Shown: piece after piece, positions 6,984 to 13,902 of the stretch
Position numbering within the stretch: the stretch's first letter is position 1
How the letters are laid out: the number at the start of each line of letters is the position of its first letter
Source: UBA4582 sp047630175
GTDB taxonomy: Bacteria > Pseudomonadota > Gammaproteobacteria > Pseudomonadales > Azotimanducaceae
DNA length: 13,902 nucleotides
Direction: 5' to 3'
NCBI GenBank assembly: GCA_047630175.1
Contig: JBLHVI010000087.1
Span: 1 to 13,902 of the forward strand
Translations under genes and position numbers: made by a program
The notes under the pieces: generated by a model
What the model saw: only the letters and a program-made list of their open reading frames with translations
Told to the model about the DNA's origin: nothing
Databases searched by the model: none

Positions 6984-8105
6984 TCAACTCCAAGGATCAA
7001 TTGCATAACGGGTCAGCATGTCTTCATCGAACCCAAAGCCCAAACCTGGCGTCTTGGGTAGAATAAGGCGCCCATTGTCGAATTCGAGCTGGGTATCAAT
7101 AAGTTTACGGAAGTTCAGTACCTCGTCATCAGCGAAAAACTCCACCATTGAAGCGTTCGGCGTAGACGCCACTAGATGGACATGCAGATCGTGAAACCAA
7201 TGGGGAAAGATCTCAACTCCATAGCTTGCTGCCGTCGCTGCAATACGCCGAAACTCGGTAATGCCACCACACACTGCCGCATCGGTCTGTAAAATCATGG
7301 CGGCCTCCTTGTCGAGCAACTCCTTGAAGCGCCAGCGCCCAGCCTCTATTTCCCCAGTTGCAACAGGTACCGGTGTGCGAGCGGCGAGACGACGATGGTT
7401 ATCGATATCATCCGGGCTGAACGGCTCCTCGATCCAGTAAGGTGAATAGGGTTCTGCCATATTCATAAACTGGAGCGCTGATGGCAGATCCGACCAAGCA
7501 TTGTTCGCATCGAGCATAACCAACACATCGGGGCCCACAGCCTCACGAACCGCTGCCAGACGCGCTTCTTCTCCTGCCAAGTTTTCACGGCCGACCTTCA
7601 TTTTTACAGCCTTGAAGCCCTTCGCCACATAGCCTTTCATTTCCTCAGCCAGCTTTTCCGGCGTTTTGCCGTCTAGGTAGTAACCGCCGCTAGCATAAGC
7701 CGGCACGCTGTGGGTGTCAGTTGCACCAAGAAACTTATAAAGCGGCAAATTGGCAGCCCGCGCATTCCGGTCCCACAACGCCGTATCGATGATACTGATC
7801 GCTCGCATAACAGAGCCAGTGCGACCATGCAGCAAGGACTCTTGGTACATCTCTTGCCAAAGTCCTTCGACCCTGTGGGTATCCTGTCCGATCAAAATCG
7901 GGCGTAACAACTCTCTCACAGCCTGAGTGACCAGCGCGCCGGCGTTGTTTCCGCCGTAGCAAAAACCAATGCCCTTGACGCCGTCGTCACCAACCACTTC
8001 CACCAACGCGTAATCGCGTTTGAGTACCTTGCGATTAGAAAAGCTGGTCGGATTGGTAAGCGGAACGTTCACTGTTCTCGCCCGAATCTCAGTAATTCGT
8101 GTCAT
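6984..8105 (-). CDS. Mandelate racemase/muconate lactonizing (enolase superfamily) enzyme, probable acid-sugar dehydratase
   Basis: A 373-aa enolase-superfamily enzyme of the mandelate racemase subgroup. The visible active site is complete: K168-x-K170 (AVKMKVG), metal ligands Asp199 (MLDANNAW), Glu226 (WIEEP) and Glu252 (ATGEIEAG), and a His302/Asp275 pair (FPHWFHD and LQTDAAVCGG). The His-Asp spacing of 27 residues equals that of mandelate racemase. KxK plus the His-Asp dyad is the pattern of acid-sugar dehydratases, which abstract the alpha proton and eliminate water to give a 2-keto-3-deoxy acid. A longer frame opens at 8222, but those 39 extra residues do not look like the family and would overlap the tctA-type gene by 88 nt. 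ATG 8105 has AAGGAG 7 nt upstream and then reads MTRITEIRARTVNVPL, a typical N-terminus. The substrate is undetermined. Confidence 0.93.
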   Translation of the reverse strand: MTRITEIRARTVNVPLTNPTSFSNRKVLKRDYALVEVVGDDGVKGIGFCYGGNNAGALVTQAVRELLRPILIGQDTHRVEGLWQEMYQESLLHGRTGSVMRAISIIDTALWDRNARAANLPLYKFLGATDTHSVPAYASGGYYLDGKTPEKLAEEMKGYVAKGFKAVKMKVGRENLAGEEARLAAVREAVGPDVLVMLDANNAWSDLPSALQFMNMAEPYSPYWIEEPFSPDDIDNHRRLAARTPVPVATGEIEAGRWRFKELLDKEAAMILQTDAAVCGGITEFRRIAATAASYGVEIFPHWFHDLHVHLVASTPNASMVEFFADDEVLNFRKLIDTQLEFDNGRLILPKTPGLGFGFDEDMLTRYAIDPWS

Positions 8106-8112
8106 TGCGTTT

Positions 8113-8118
8113 CTCCTT
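8113..8118 (-). promoter_or_regulatory. Ribosome binding site fixing the enolase-superfamily start
   Basis: AAGGAG on the minus strand, 7 nt before ATG 8105, in the 29-nt gap after the tctA-type gene. It favours the short start over the opening at 8222. Confidence 0.8.
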
Positions 8119-8134
8119 AGGTTATTTTTGGTGC

Positions 8135-9643
8135 TCAGTTTTTTGCACGTCGCTGACGCCATAACGTTTTGATACGACCGAACAAGGGGGTAGCCTGACA
8201 AACAGACAAGGTGGCGATGCACAAGAGCACGATGGCAATTGGACTATCCAGAAAGACCGCAAAGCTGTGATTACCAATCAACATCGACTGATGGAAACTA
8301 TTTTCCATCACCGGCCCCAAGATCAAACCAATCACCATAGGTGCTGGCGAAATGCCGGCTTTACTAAGCCAGTAACCGAAGAGTCCAAAGCCGAGCATCA
8401 GACCAACATCGAAGACGCTGTTGTTGATGGCGAAGGAGCCAATAATGCACAACGTGATGATGGTACAAGCGACAAATGCATCAGGTACTTTCGTCACGCT
8501 GACGCATGCTTTGGTGAACATCAATCCAACCAGCAGCAGGCCGAAATTAGCGAAGATGACCGCCCAGATGAGTGTATAGGTGACATCACCGTAGTCGGTA
8601 AGCAGGTTGGGGCCAGGCAGAATGCCCTGCACCATTAATGCACCGAGCAAAATAGCCGTGGAAGAGCTACCGGGAATGCCCAGTGCAATAGTAGGGATCA
8701 GCGCGCCGCCGACTACCGCGTTATTGGCGGACTCTGGCGCCGCAACCCCAGCAATTTCGCCCTTGCCAAAACGGCTCTTATCTTTGGCAAAGCGCTTGGC
8801 TTCGTTGTAGGCAAACCAACTCGCTGTATCGCCGCCAGTTCCGGGAATCACACCCACAATGATGCCGATAAATCCGGACCGTAGAATATTGGGCATCAAT
8901 TGTTTAATTTCACGAAAGCTGGGGATCAAGCGATCAGTTATTTTGCTGGCGATCTTCGCGGCCCCATTGGATTTCTCGATCAACCTCAGCGCTTGTGGTA
9001 TGGAGAACAGTCCAATCAACGCCACCACGAACTCAATCCCAGAAAACAAGTTGATCAGGCCAAAGGTCATACGTGGCGTCCCGGTGAGAAAATCCATTCC
9101 CACGGTGCTTATCAGTAAACCCAAAGCGCCAGACAGTAGCCCACTAATCATCGAACCCTGAGCAAGCGAGCCGATGATGGTGATACCCAGCACCGCAATT
9201 GCGAACATTTCCACCGGACCGAACTCAAGCACTACAACGCCTAAAAGCGGCGCCGCCGTCAGCAGCGCTAGTCCGCTCATGAGGCCTCCAACGAACGATG
9301 CAAACAGCGAAACGCCCAACGCTCTGCCTGCCTGACCCTGCTGCGACAGCGGGTGGCCGTCCAGCACTGTCGCTGCTGCGGACGGGGTGCCTGGAGTTCG
9401 CAGCAATATAGCCGAGATCGAGCCACCATAGGATGCGCCAACGTAGAGCGCCGCAAGCATGCTAAGACCCGACGCCGCGTCCATGTTGTAAGTCAGCGGC
9501 AGCAACAATGCCAATGCCATAGTTGCAGACAGGCCAGGCATAGCTCCAACGAAAAGGCCCAATAAAGTACCGCCAAGAATTAACGAGATATTTGTCAATG
9601 TGATGACATTAACCAGTCCCACAAGGACTAAAGAAGTATCCAT
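8135..9643 (-). CDS. Tripartite tricarboxylate transporter large permease, TctA family
   Basis: A 502-aa inner-membrane protein and the main translocation subunit of a TTT transporter, driven by an ion gradient. The family's two internally repeated signatures are present: LFVGAMPGLSATMALALLLP near residues 30-49 and GIIVGVIPGTGGDTASW in the middle, each followed by a second conserved stretch (GASYGGSISAILLRTPGTPS and PTIALGIPGSSSTAILLG). About 10-12 hydrophobic segments are spread over the length, which is normal for TctA (about 500 aa). The C-terminus ends in a basic tail (KTLWRQRRAKN). The ribosome binding site is poor (GGGTTGA region), and the gene starts 23 nt after the tctB-type gene, so coupled translation is likely. 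Substrates known for TTT systems are citrate and other carboxylates, including aromatic and sugar acids. Confidence 0.95.
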   Translation of the reverse strand: MDTSLVLVGLVNVITLTNISLILGGTLLGLFVGAMPGLSATMALALLLPLTYNMDAASGLSMLAALYVGASYGGSISAILLRTPGTPSAAATVLDGHPLSQQGQAGRALGVSLFASFVGGLMSGLALLTAAPLLGVVVLEFGPVEMFAIAVLGITIIGSLAQGSMISGLLSGALGLLISTVGMDFLTGTPRMTFGLINLFSGIEFVVALIGLFSIPQALRLIEKSNGAAKIASKITDRLIPSFREIKQLMPNILRSGFIGIIVGVIPGTGGDTASWFAYNEAKRFAKDKSRFGKGEIAGVAAPESANNAVVGGALIPTIALGIPGSSSTAILLGALMVQGILPGPNLLTDYGDVTYTLIWAVIFANFGLLLVGLMFTKACVSVTKVPDAFVACTIITLCIIGSFAINNSVFDVGLMLGFGLFGYWLSKAGISPAPMVIGLILGPVMENSFHQSMLIGNHSFAVFLDSPIAIVLLCIATLSVCQATPLFGRIKTLWRQRRAKN

Positions 9644-9666
9644 TCAATCAACCCAATAAATAGTTG

Positions 9667-10152
9667 TCAAAAAAACGTAGGAAGAAGAGGTATTGGAAGC
9701 CCAAGAAAGCTAATGAAAACTATGCAAATCACGGTAACCACTGCAGTAATTCCTATCAGTGAAAATATGATCGAAACCTTGCGTATTACCCATAGAGAAG
9801 ACAGCATGAACAATATCGTAGAAAGTAGGTAACCGGCGGAATTAATGAGTGCCGCGTAAATGATTGCCAGCACAAAAACTAAAAAAACAGCCCCTAAACG
9901 ACCAGGGGCTTCGCTCTTGTCGTCATTGGCATCATCACTTAAACGGGCGTCGCTGGACTCTACAGCCACACTACGATAGCGGCGCAAACTGATCAGCTCT
10001 TGAGCAACTATACCCAGTGACAGCAGCGCTACCGCCGTCGAGTATATAAGAGGCATTTGAGCCGCCTGATCAGGGTATCCCGTGGAGTCGATAGCAAAAA
10101 ATGCCGCGATGCCTACACCAAATATTCCCATAACCAAGCGGCTCGTATTCAT
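9667..10152 (-). CDS. Tripartite tricarboxylate transporter small permease, TctB family
   Basis: A 161-aa membrane protein with about four to five hydrophobic segments: residues ~5-20, 32-53, a pair around 88-125, and ~130-155. A charged, Asp/Ser-rich cytoplasmic loop lies between segments two and three (RYRSVAVESSDARLSDDAND). Length, topology and position between the binding protein and the TctA subunit fit TctB, which assists the large permease. Sequence conservation in this family is low, so the call leans on context. Start: a GAGGTAA ribosome binding site is upstream of ATG 10152. Gaps are 45 nt to the binding-protein gene and 23 nt to the large permease gene. Confidence 0.88.
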   Translation of the reverse strand: MNTSRLVMGIFGVGIAAFFAIDSTGYPDQAAQMPLIYSTAVALLSLGIVAQELISLRRYRSVAVESSDARLSDDANDDKSEAPGRLGAVFLVFVLAIIYAALINSAGYLLSTILFMLSSLWVIRKVSIIFSLIGITAVVTVICIVFISFLGLPIPLLPTFF

Positions 10153-10197
10153 TGCGTTACCTCGTTTATATCCTGATAAAAAGCTAGGTATTGCGAC

Positions 10198-11166
10198 CTA
10201 CTTAGAGACTTCACTCTTGATTTCGCTCCAAATTTTCTTGTAGTCGGTTTCCATACTTCTCATCATCTGAAGATAGTTATCACCTGTGATGATGTCAAGA
10301 ACAAGCGCCCGTTCCTTGGCTATAGCCTTGAACTCTTCGTTCACCTTGAGAGATTCAAATGCAGCTATCAGTTGTTCGCGGGCTTTTTCAGGGATGCCAG
10401 CAGGGGCACTGTAGCCGCGCGAGGAACCAGCCACTACGTTCATGCCTTTTTCCATGAGCGTCGGTACGTCCGGCAAAAAGTCGACACGCTCTTTGGTGAA
10501 TATCGCAAGGGCTCTCAGGTCGCCTGACTTAACAAAGCCATAAACATTGCCTAAATTGTTGAAACTGGCGTCGATCTTGCCGCCCATAGCTGCGGTAGCC
10601 GAAGGGCCATCACCCTGGAAAGGCACGCTCTGAAATTTAACACCCGCAGCCTTTTCAACAAGGATGGCAGAAAAGAAATCGTCGCCGCCAACACCGGAAT
10701 TACCGACGGTTATCCGGCCAGGGGTTTTCTTGGCAGCCGCGAACAGATCTTCAACTGTTTTGAAAGGGCTATCGCCGGGAACGACGATAATGCCTGGATC
10801 AGTAACCACATTGGCAATGGGGGTGAGCTCATCGATCGAATAGGTAATCGCGTCGTTCATAATGTAGTTGGTGACTAGCATCGGGGTATTAGTGATGCTG
10901 ATCGTGGCACCATCGTTCTTTGATTGCTTCGCCAGGCGCGTCCATGCAATGGCACCAGCTGCACCAGGAATATATTGGTTGACCATGTCGACGCCAAGTA
11001 ACTTTGTCAGGAAGGGCTGGGTCAACTGGGCAAGCGCGTCACTCCCACCGCCCGCTTTGAAGCCCTGTAAAACTGCAATTTCATCGCCTGCCGCATACTC
11101 GGCATGAACGGGAATTGAGGCCATAACAATACCTAAGGCCACTACGGATGCGTTTATAATTTTCAT
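10198..11166 (-). CDS. Tripartite tricarboxylate transporter substrate-binding protein, TctC/Bug family
   Basis: A 322-aa periplasmic binding protein. It begins with a signal peptide (MKIINASVVALGIVMASIPVHA, cleavage before EYAAGD). The mature part has the Bug-family layout: an early GGGSDALAQL segment in the ligand pocket, then PGAAGAIAWTRLAK, NTPMLVTNYI, and VGNSGVGGDDFFSAILVEKAAG, then PFQGDGPSATAAMGGKIDAS, typical of the second lobe. Bug proteins bind carboxylates through backbone amides and water, so the ligand cannot be read out; a sugar acid or other hydroxycarboxylate is expected from the operon. It is the first gene of the leftward unit. AAGGAG lies 10 nt upstream of ATG 11166, below a near-consensus promoter. 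Confidence 0.95.
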   Translation of the reverse strand: MKIINASVVALGIVMASIPVHAEYAAGDEIAVLQGFKAGGGSDALAQLTQPFLTKLLGVDMVNQYIPGAAGAIAWTRLAKQSKNDGATISITNTPMLVTNYIMNDAITYSIDELTPIANVVTDPGIIVVPGDSPFKTVEDLFAAAKKTPGRITVGNSGVGGDDFFSAILVEKAAGVKFQSVPFQGDGPSATAAMGGKIDASFNNLGNVYGFVKSGDLRALAIFTKERVDFLPDVPTLMEKGMNVVAGSSRGYSAPAGIPEKAREQLIAAFESLKVNEEFKAIAKERALVLDIITGDNYLQMMRSMETDYKKIWSEIKSEVSK

Positions 11167-11198
11167 AATAATATCACTCCTTATTTTTATTAGACTTA

Positions 11199-11228
11199 AG
11201 TATATATTGTCATTAATAATATTGTCAA
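11199..11228 (-). promoter_or_regulatory. Promoter of the tct-catabolic operon
   Basis: On the minus strand a perfect TTGACA (at 11223-11228) and TATACT (at 11199-11204, 5/6 to TATAAT) are separated by 18 bp. The start would fall near 11192, giving a leader of about 25 nt with AAGGAG at 11177-11182. The -35 box overlaps that of the divergent promoter. Confidence 0.65.
11205..11227. repeat. Direct repeat TATTGTCA, 15-bp pitch
   Basis: TATTGTCA occurs at 11205-11212 and 11220-11227 in the same orientation. The second copy overlaps the shared -35 region, and the first lies in the spacer just upstream of the leftward -10 box. It may be a pair of regulator half-sites, but part of the match comes from the promoter elements themselves. 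Confidence 0.4.
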
Positions 11229-11243
11229 TAATTTTATTAACAA
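11222..11243. promoter_or_regulatory. Inverted repeat over the divergent promoters, candidate operator
   Basis: A 22-bp imperfect dyad with arms TTGTCAATAAT and TTTATTAACAA (9 of 11 positions complementary). It covers the -35 box and spacer of the rightward promoter and the -35 box of the leftward one, so a protein bound here would affect both units. TTGT...ACAA ends are plausible for a GntR/FCD regulator such as the one encoded at 13184, but that link is inferred. Confidence 0.4.
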
Positions 11244-11251
11244 CGTATACT
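11222..11251 (+). promoter_or_regulatory. Promoter of the IlvD/Edd-family dehydratase gene
   Basis: TTGTCA (11222-11227, 5/6 to TTGACA) and TATACT (11246-11251, 5/6) are separated by 18 bp. Transcription would start near 11258, at the beginning of the 11-bp tandem repeat. Confidence 0.6.
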
Positions 11252-11256
11252 GAGGC

Positions 11257-11278
11257 TTAGTTAAGATTTAGTTAAGAT
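11257..11278. repeat. Perfect tandem 11-bp repeat downstream of the promoter
   Basis: Two adjacent identical copies of TTAGTTAAGAT sit at about +1 to +21 of the predicted rightward transcript. A pitch of one helical turn suggests a regulator site on one DNA face. The core TAGTTAA also occurs in the TAXI gene leader at 1219-1225, again within an 11-bp-pitch pair. A run of AAAC units follows at 11281-11292. Confidence 0.5.
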
Positions 11279-11335
11279 GTAAACAAACAAACAAAAATTA
11301 CAATTTCAAACAATACATTCATTAAGGAGAAACCA

Positions 11336-13063
11336 ATGAGTCGCGACGATTCCAAACAAGGCATGTCCACCCGTTTAACGAATTACGGTGATGAGGGGTT
11401 TTCCCTTTTTCTACGTAAGGCCTTCATTAAGGGTATGGGTTATAGTGACGACGCCCTGTCGCGACCGATCATTGGCATTGCCAATACATATAGTGGCTAC
11501 AATGCCTGCCATGGCAATGTTCCGGGATTGGTGGAGAGTGTAAAGCGAGGCGTCATGCTTGCCGGTGGTTTACCGATAGATTTTCCAACCATCTCGCTTC
11601 ACGAGTCGTTCACCCATCCTACAAGCATGTATCTGCGCAATCTCATGGCAATGGATACCGAAGAGATGATCCGAGCTCAGCCTATGGATGCGGTGGTGCT
11701 GATCGGTGGCTGTGACAAGACGGTACCTGCCCAACTTATGGCTGCAGCCAGTGCTGGCACCCCGGCCATCCAGTTGGTCACAGGCCCAATGCTGGCAGGC
11801 TCGCACCGTGGTACGCGAGTAGGCGCCTGCACCGATTGTCGACGCTTCTGGTCCTCCTATCGGGGCCAGGAAATCGACGACAAGGAAATTGCTGAGGTTA
11901 ACGACAAGCTTGTGCCCACGGTAGGCACATGCTCCGTGATGGGCACTGCCAGCACCATGGCCTGTCTGGCAGAGACACTCGGCATGATGCTGCCCGGCAG
12001 CGCCACTGCGCCGGCTGTATTTGCTGACCGTCTGCGATTTGCCGAACAAACAGGCACCGAAGCGGTTCGCATCGCTCTGGAAAAGATAACGCCAGAAACC
12101 ATCATGACGCCAGCAGCTTTCGAGAATGCTTTGCGCGTTCTGCTCGCACTGGGTGGCTCGACCAATGCCCTGATTCACCTGACCGCCATTGCTGGTCGTT
12201 TAGGCATCGACATCGATCTTGTGGCGTTTGACCAAATGAGTCGTGAAACACCGGTGTTGATCGATCTCAAGCCCTCGGGCGAGCATTATATGGAAGACCT
12301 GCATCACGCTGGAGGCCTTCCTGCGTTACTGCGCGAAATCCGCCCGCTACTGCATACCGATGCGCTAACCATCAACAAGCGCACTCTGGGCGAGAATATT
12401 GATTCAGTCCCCATTATTCTCAATCAGAAAGTTGTCCGCCCGCGCGAGAATCCCATCTTTGCTCAGGGCGCCATAGCGGTGCTGAGAGGCAACCTGGCGC
12501 CCAATGGCGCCATTATTAAGCAGTCGGCGGCTTCAGCTCGGTTGATGAAACACAAGGGACGCGCTGTGGTGTTCACATCGATGGAGGATCTGGCCAATCG
12601 AATTGACGACCCTGATTTAGACGTTCATGCCGATGACATTCTGGTGCTACAGAACATAGGCCCCAAGGGCGCGCCGGGCATGCCCGAAGCCGGACTGATT
12701 CCAATCCCGAAAAAGCTCGCGATACAAGGAGTCAAGGACATGGTGCGTATCTCCGACGGGCGCATGAGTGGCACCGCTTCCGGCACTATCGTATTGCATG
12801 TTTCACCAGAAGCTGCCCACAATGGGCCTCTTGCGTTGGTACGTGATGGCGACCTGATTGAGCTGGATGTCGAGAACCGGGTTCTCGCTTTAAATGTGAG
12901 TGACCATGAACTCGACAAGCGCCGCCAGGAAACATCCTGCGAGACGCCTACAGAGAACGTGCTTGGTTACAGAAAGATGTTTCTGGAGCAGATACTGCAA
13001 GCCGAAGAAGGATGCGATTTTCGTTTCAGCCGCCCACCACAAACGTCCAAAGTCCCACGATGA
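11336..13063 (+). CDS. IlvD/Edd-family dehydratase, probable aldonate (pentonate/hexonate) dehydratase
   Basis: A 575-aa iron-sulfur dehydratase that removes water from a dihydroxy acid to give a 2-keto-3-deoxy acid. Three cysteines in the expected cluster positions are visible: Cys58 (YNACHGN), Cys126 (GGCDKTVPAQ) and Cys199 (GTCSVMGTAST). This is the set seen in the [2Fe-2S] sugar-acid dehydratases of the family. The catalytic serine is about residue 478 in ISDGRMSGTASGT. Length and motifs such as ISLHESFTHPTSMYLRN fit the arabinonate/xylonate/galactonate-type branch better than housekeeping IlvD; a biosynthetic role is unlikely in this context. AAGGAG lies 6 nt upstream of the ATG. It is divergent from the transporter operon and shares its control region, so it is probably co-regulated. 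The exact sugar acid is unknown. Confidence 0.93.
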   Translation: MSRDDSKQGMSTRLTNYGDEGFSLFLRKAFIKGMGYSDDALSRPIIGIANTYSGYNACHGNVPGLVESVKRGVMLAGGLPIDFPTISLHESFTHPTSMYLRNLMAMDTEEMIRAQPMDAVVLIGGCDKTVPAQLMAAASAGTPAIQLVTGPMLAGSHRGTRVGACTDCRRFWSSYRGQEIDDKEIAEVNDKLVPTVGTCSVMGTASTMACLAETLGMMLPGSATAPAVFADRLRFAEQTGTEAVRIALEKITPETIMTPAAFENALRVLLALGGSTNALIHLTAIAGRLGIDIDLVAFDQMSRETPVLIDLKPSGEHYMEDLHHAGGLPALLREIRPLLHTDALTINKRTLGENIDSVPIILNQKVVRPRENPIFAQGAIAVLRGNLAPNGAIIKQSAASARLMKHKGRAVVFTSMEDLANRIDDPDLDVHADDILVLQNIGPKGAPGMPEAGLIPIPKKLAIQGVKDMVRISDGRMSGTASGTIVLHVSPEAAHNGPLALVRDGDLIELDVENRVLALNVSDHELDKRRQETSCETPTENVLGYRKMFLEQILQAEEGCDFRFSRPPQTSKVPR

Positions 13064-13097
13064 GACGAGATGCATGATATTGAAAAAAACTGGTACA

Positions 13098-13162
13098 CTG
13101 ACTCACGTCAGATCTGTAAGTTTTGACGCCAGCTTCCATCCACAGCGTCAATAGTCACGTGA
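13098..13162. promoter_or_regulatory. Cluster of TGAC/GTCA palindromes before the GntR gene
   Basis: The 120-bp gap between the dehydratase and regulator genes holds CTGAC-TCAC-GTCAG (13098-13111), an inverted repeat TTGACGC (13123-13129)/GCGTCAA (13145-13151) around 15 nt, and the 8-bp palindrome TCACGTGA (13155-13162). The repeated GTCA/TGAC half-sites could be an autoregulatory site or RNA hairpins. No U-tract terminator and no convincing promoter were found, so readthrough from the upstream gene is likely. Confidence 0.35.
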
Positions 13163-13183
13163 ACACCGAGCAGATAAATATAC

Positions 13184-13864
13184 ATGACAGCACTGCAGAC
13201 ACAAGAACATGAACTACAAAAATTACCGCTCGGTGTCGATGACATCATCGCTGTTGTAGAAGAAGACATAGTACTGGGACGCCTTCACCCCAAAGAACGA
13301 TTAGTCGAGGAAGACCTGATTGAGCGTTTTGGCTGCAAACGCCACATTGTCCGTCAAGCATTGTTCCAGCTTGAAGGTGTCGGCCTGATAGAGCGCATCA
13401 AAAATCGTGGGGCGTTCGTCAAAGCCTATTCCTCAAAAGAAGTCGAAGATCTGTACGCCATGCGTGAAATTCTCGAACTGGCTGGAGCATCATCTATTCC
13501 GTTGCCAGCTCCGCCCAAAATGATCGAAGAACTTGAGGATATACACCACCGTTACATTGACGCGGTAGAACATCAAGACCTGCGTAGTGTATTTCGTCTG
13601 AACATTGCTTTTCATCGCGCCCTGTTTTCCCTTACCGGGAACGCTTTAATGTCCGAAACTATTAACGAATTCGCCCAAAAAGCTCATAGTATTCGTTTTA
13701 TCGGTATTACGAACACCAGAAATCTAGTGCGGGCCAGAGACGATCACCAGGCAATGATCGATGCCATCAAGCAGCAAGATCGCGACAAACTATCAGAGCT
13801 TTGTCGCGCACACATTCTGCCCTCGAAAGAGATTTATCTTGAACTTATCGGAAAGTTTAGATGA
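13184..13864 (+). CDS. GntR-family transcriptional regulator, FadR/FCD subfamily
   Basis: A 226-aa cytoplasmic DNA-binding protein. Residues ~17-80 form the GntR winged helix: VVEEDIVLGRLHPKERLVEE, then the recognition helix region GCKRHIVRQALFQLEGVGLI, then the wing NRGAFVKAYS. Residues ~85-220 form the all-helical FCD ligand domain. Its usual metal-binding positions are visible: Asn140 and His144 (LNIAFHRAL), His188 (RDDHQAM) and His210 (CRAHI), with Asn in place of the common Asp at the first position. FCD regulators of sugar-acid operons bind the substrate or a 2-keto-3-deoxy intermediate and usually repress. It probably controls the divergent promoters at 11199-11251. The ribosome binding site is weak, so its level may be low. 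The gene ends in an ATGA overlap with the next frame. Confidence 0.93.
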   Translation: MTALQTQEHELQKLPLGVDDIIAVVEEDIVLGRLHPKERLVEEDLIERFGCKRHIVRQALFQLEGVGLIERIKNRGAFVKAYSSKEVEDLYAMREILELAGASSIPLPAPPKMIEELEDIHHRYIDAVEHQDLRSVFRLNIAFHRALFSLTGNALMSETINEFAQKAHSIRFIGITNTRNLVRARDDHQAMIDAIKQQDRDKLSELCRAHILPSKEIYLELIGKFR

Positions 13865-13902
13865 CTGATACAGCTATCCTGACAATACCCTTAAGACAGA
13901 AG
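13861..13902 (+). CDS. Start of the next rightward gene, cut by the window edge
   Basis: ATG at 13861 overlaps the TGA of the regulator gene (ATGA), a common arrangement for translationally coupled genes. The visible 14 residues are MTDTAILTIPLRQK. A GGAAAG stretch about 5 nt upstream may act as a ribosome binding site. Too little is visible to assign a family. Confidence 0.4.
   Translation, partial: MTDTAILTIPLRQK

Noticed and set aside
8106..8222. N-terminal extension of the enolase-superfamily enzyme (412-aa version)
   Set aside because: The 39 extra residues look unlike the family and overlap the tctA-type gene, while ATG 8105 has AAGGAG at ideal spacing and a typical N-terminus.
11281..11297. 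AAAC tandem run as a phase-variable repeat
   Set aside because: Only about three units and outside the promoter spacer and coding region, so slippage control is unlikely.
11570..12178. Long minus-strand open frame (202 aa) opposite the IlvD/Edd gene
   Set aside because: The plus-strand gene has complete family motifs and cysteines; the antisense frame has no recognisable domain and is expected by codon bias.
1..13902. CRISPR array, tRNA/rRNA, phage or toxin-antitoxin/defence genes
   Set aside because: No regularly spaced repeats, RNA gene signatures or corresponding protein motifs were seen on either strand.

Overview
The window looks like proteobacterial accessory metabolism, most likely from a gammaproteobacterium with roughly 50% G+C. 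The evidence is a tripartite tricarboxylate (TTT) transporter, an FCD-type GntR regulator, an IS3 transposase relic and clear Shine-Dalgarno/sigma70-like signals. No RNA gene, CRISPR array or intact mobile element was seen.

The core (about 3.8-13.9 kb) reads as a sugar-acid (aldonate/aldarate) catabolic locus built around a divergent promoter region at 11167-11335. Leftward runs a tight seven-gene unit: TTT binding protein (tctC type), small permease (tctB type), large permease (tctA type), enolase-superfamily acid-sugar dehydratase, DapA/NanA-family aldolase, D-2-hydroxyacid dehydrogenase and FMN-dependent 2-hydroxyacid dehydrogenase. Gaps are 19-44 nt, with one 8-nt overlap. Rightward runs an IlvD/Edd-family aldonate dehydratase, then a GntR/FCD regulator, then the first codons of another gene joined by an ATGA overlap. 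The inferred scheme is TTT uptake of a hydroxy acid, dehydration to a 2-keto-3-deoxy acid by one or both dehydratases, retro-aldol cleavage to pyruvate plus an aldehyde or keto acid, and redox handling of 2-keto/2-hydroxy acids by the two dehydrogenases. The substrate cannot be fixed from sequence alone.

The left part (1-3.8 kb) is more mixed. It holds the start of an unidentified leftward gene at the edge, then a TAXI-type TRAP binding protein gene with no TRAP permease in view and a strong hairpin after it. A degenerate stretch (about 1.3-2.2 kb) follows, with an IS3-family orfB relic and a broken DsrE-like gene. Last comes a leftward, visibly G+C-richer gene for a 468-aa polytopic membrane protein resembling ion-transporter-superfamily permeases. 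This part looks like a scar of insertion and decay beside the intact catabolic locus.

Nothing here is convincingly a wholly new system. The best leads are the regulatory architecture (divergent promoters sharing a -35 region, an inverted repeat and a perfect tandem 11-bp repeat, with a similar 11-bp-pitch motif before the TAXI gene), the pairing of two unrelated dehydratases with two 2-hydroxyacid dehydrogenases of expected opposite stereochemistry, and the unidentified permease.
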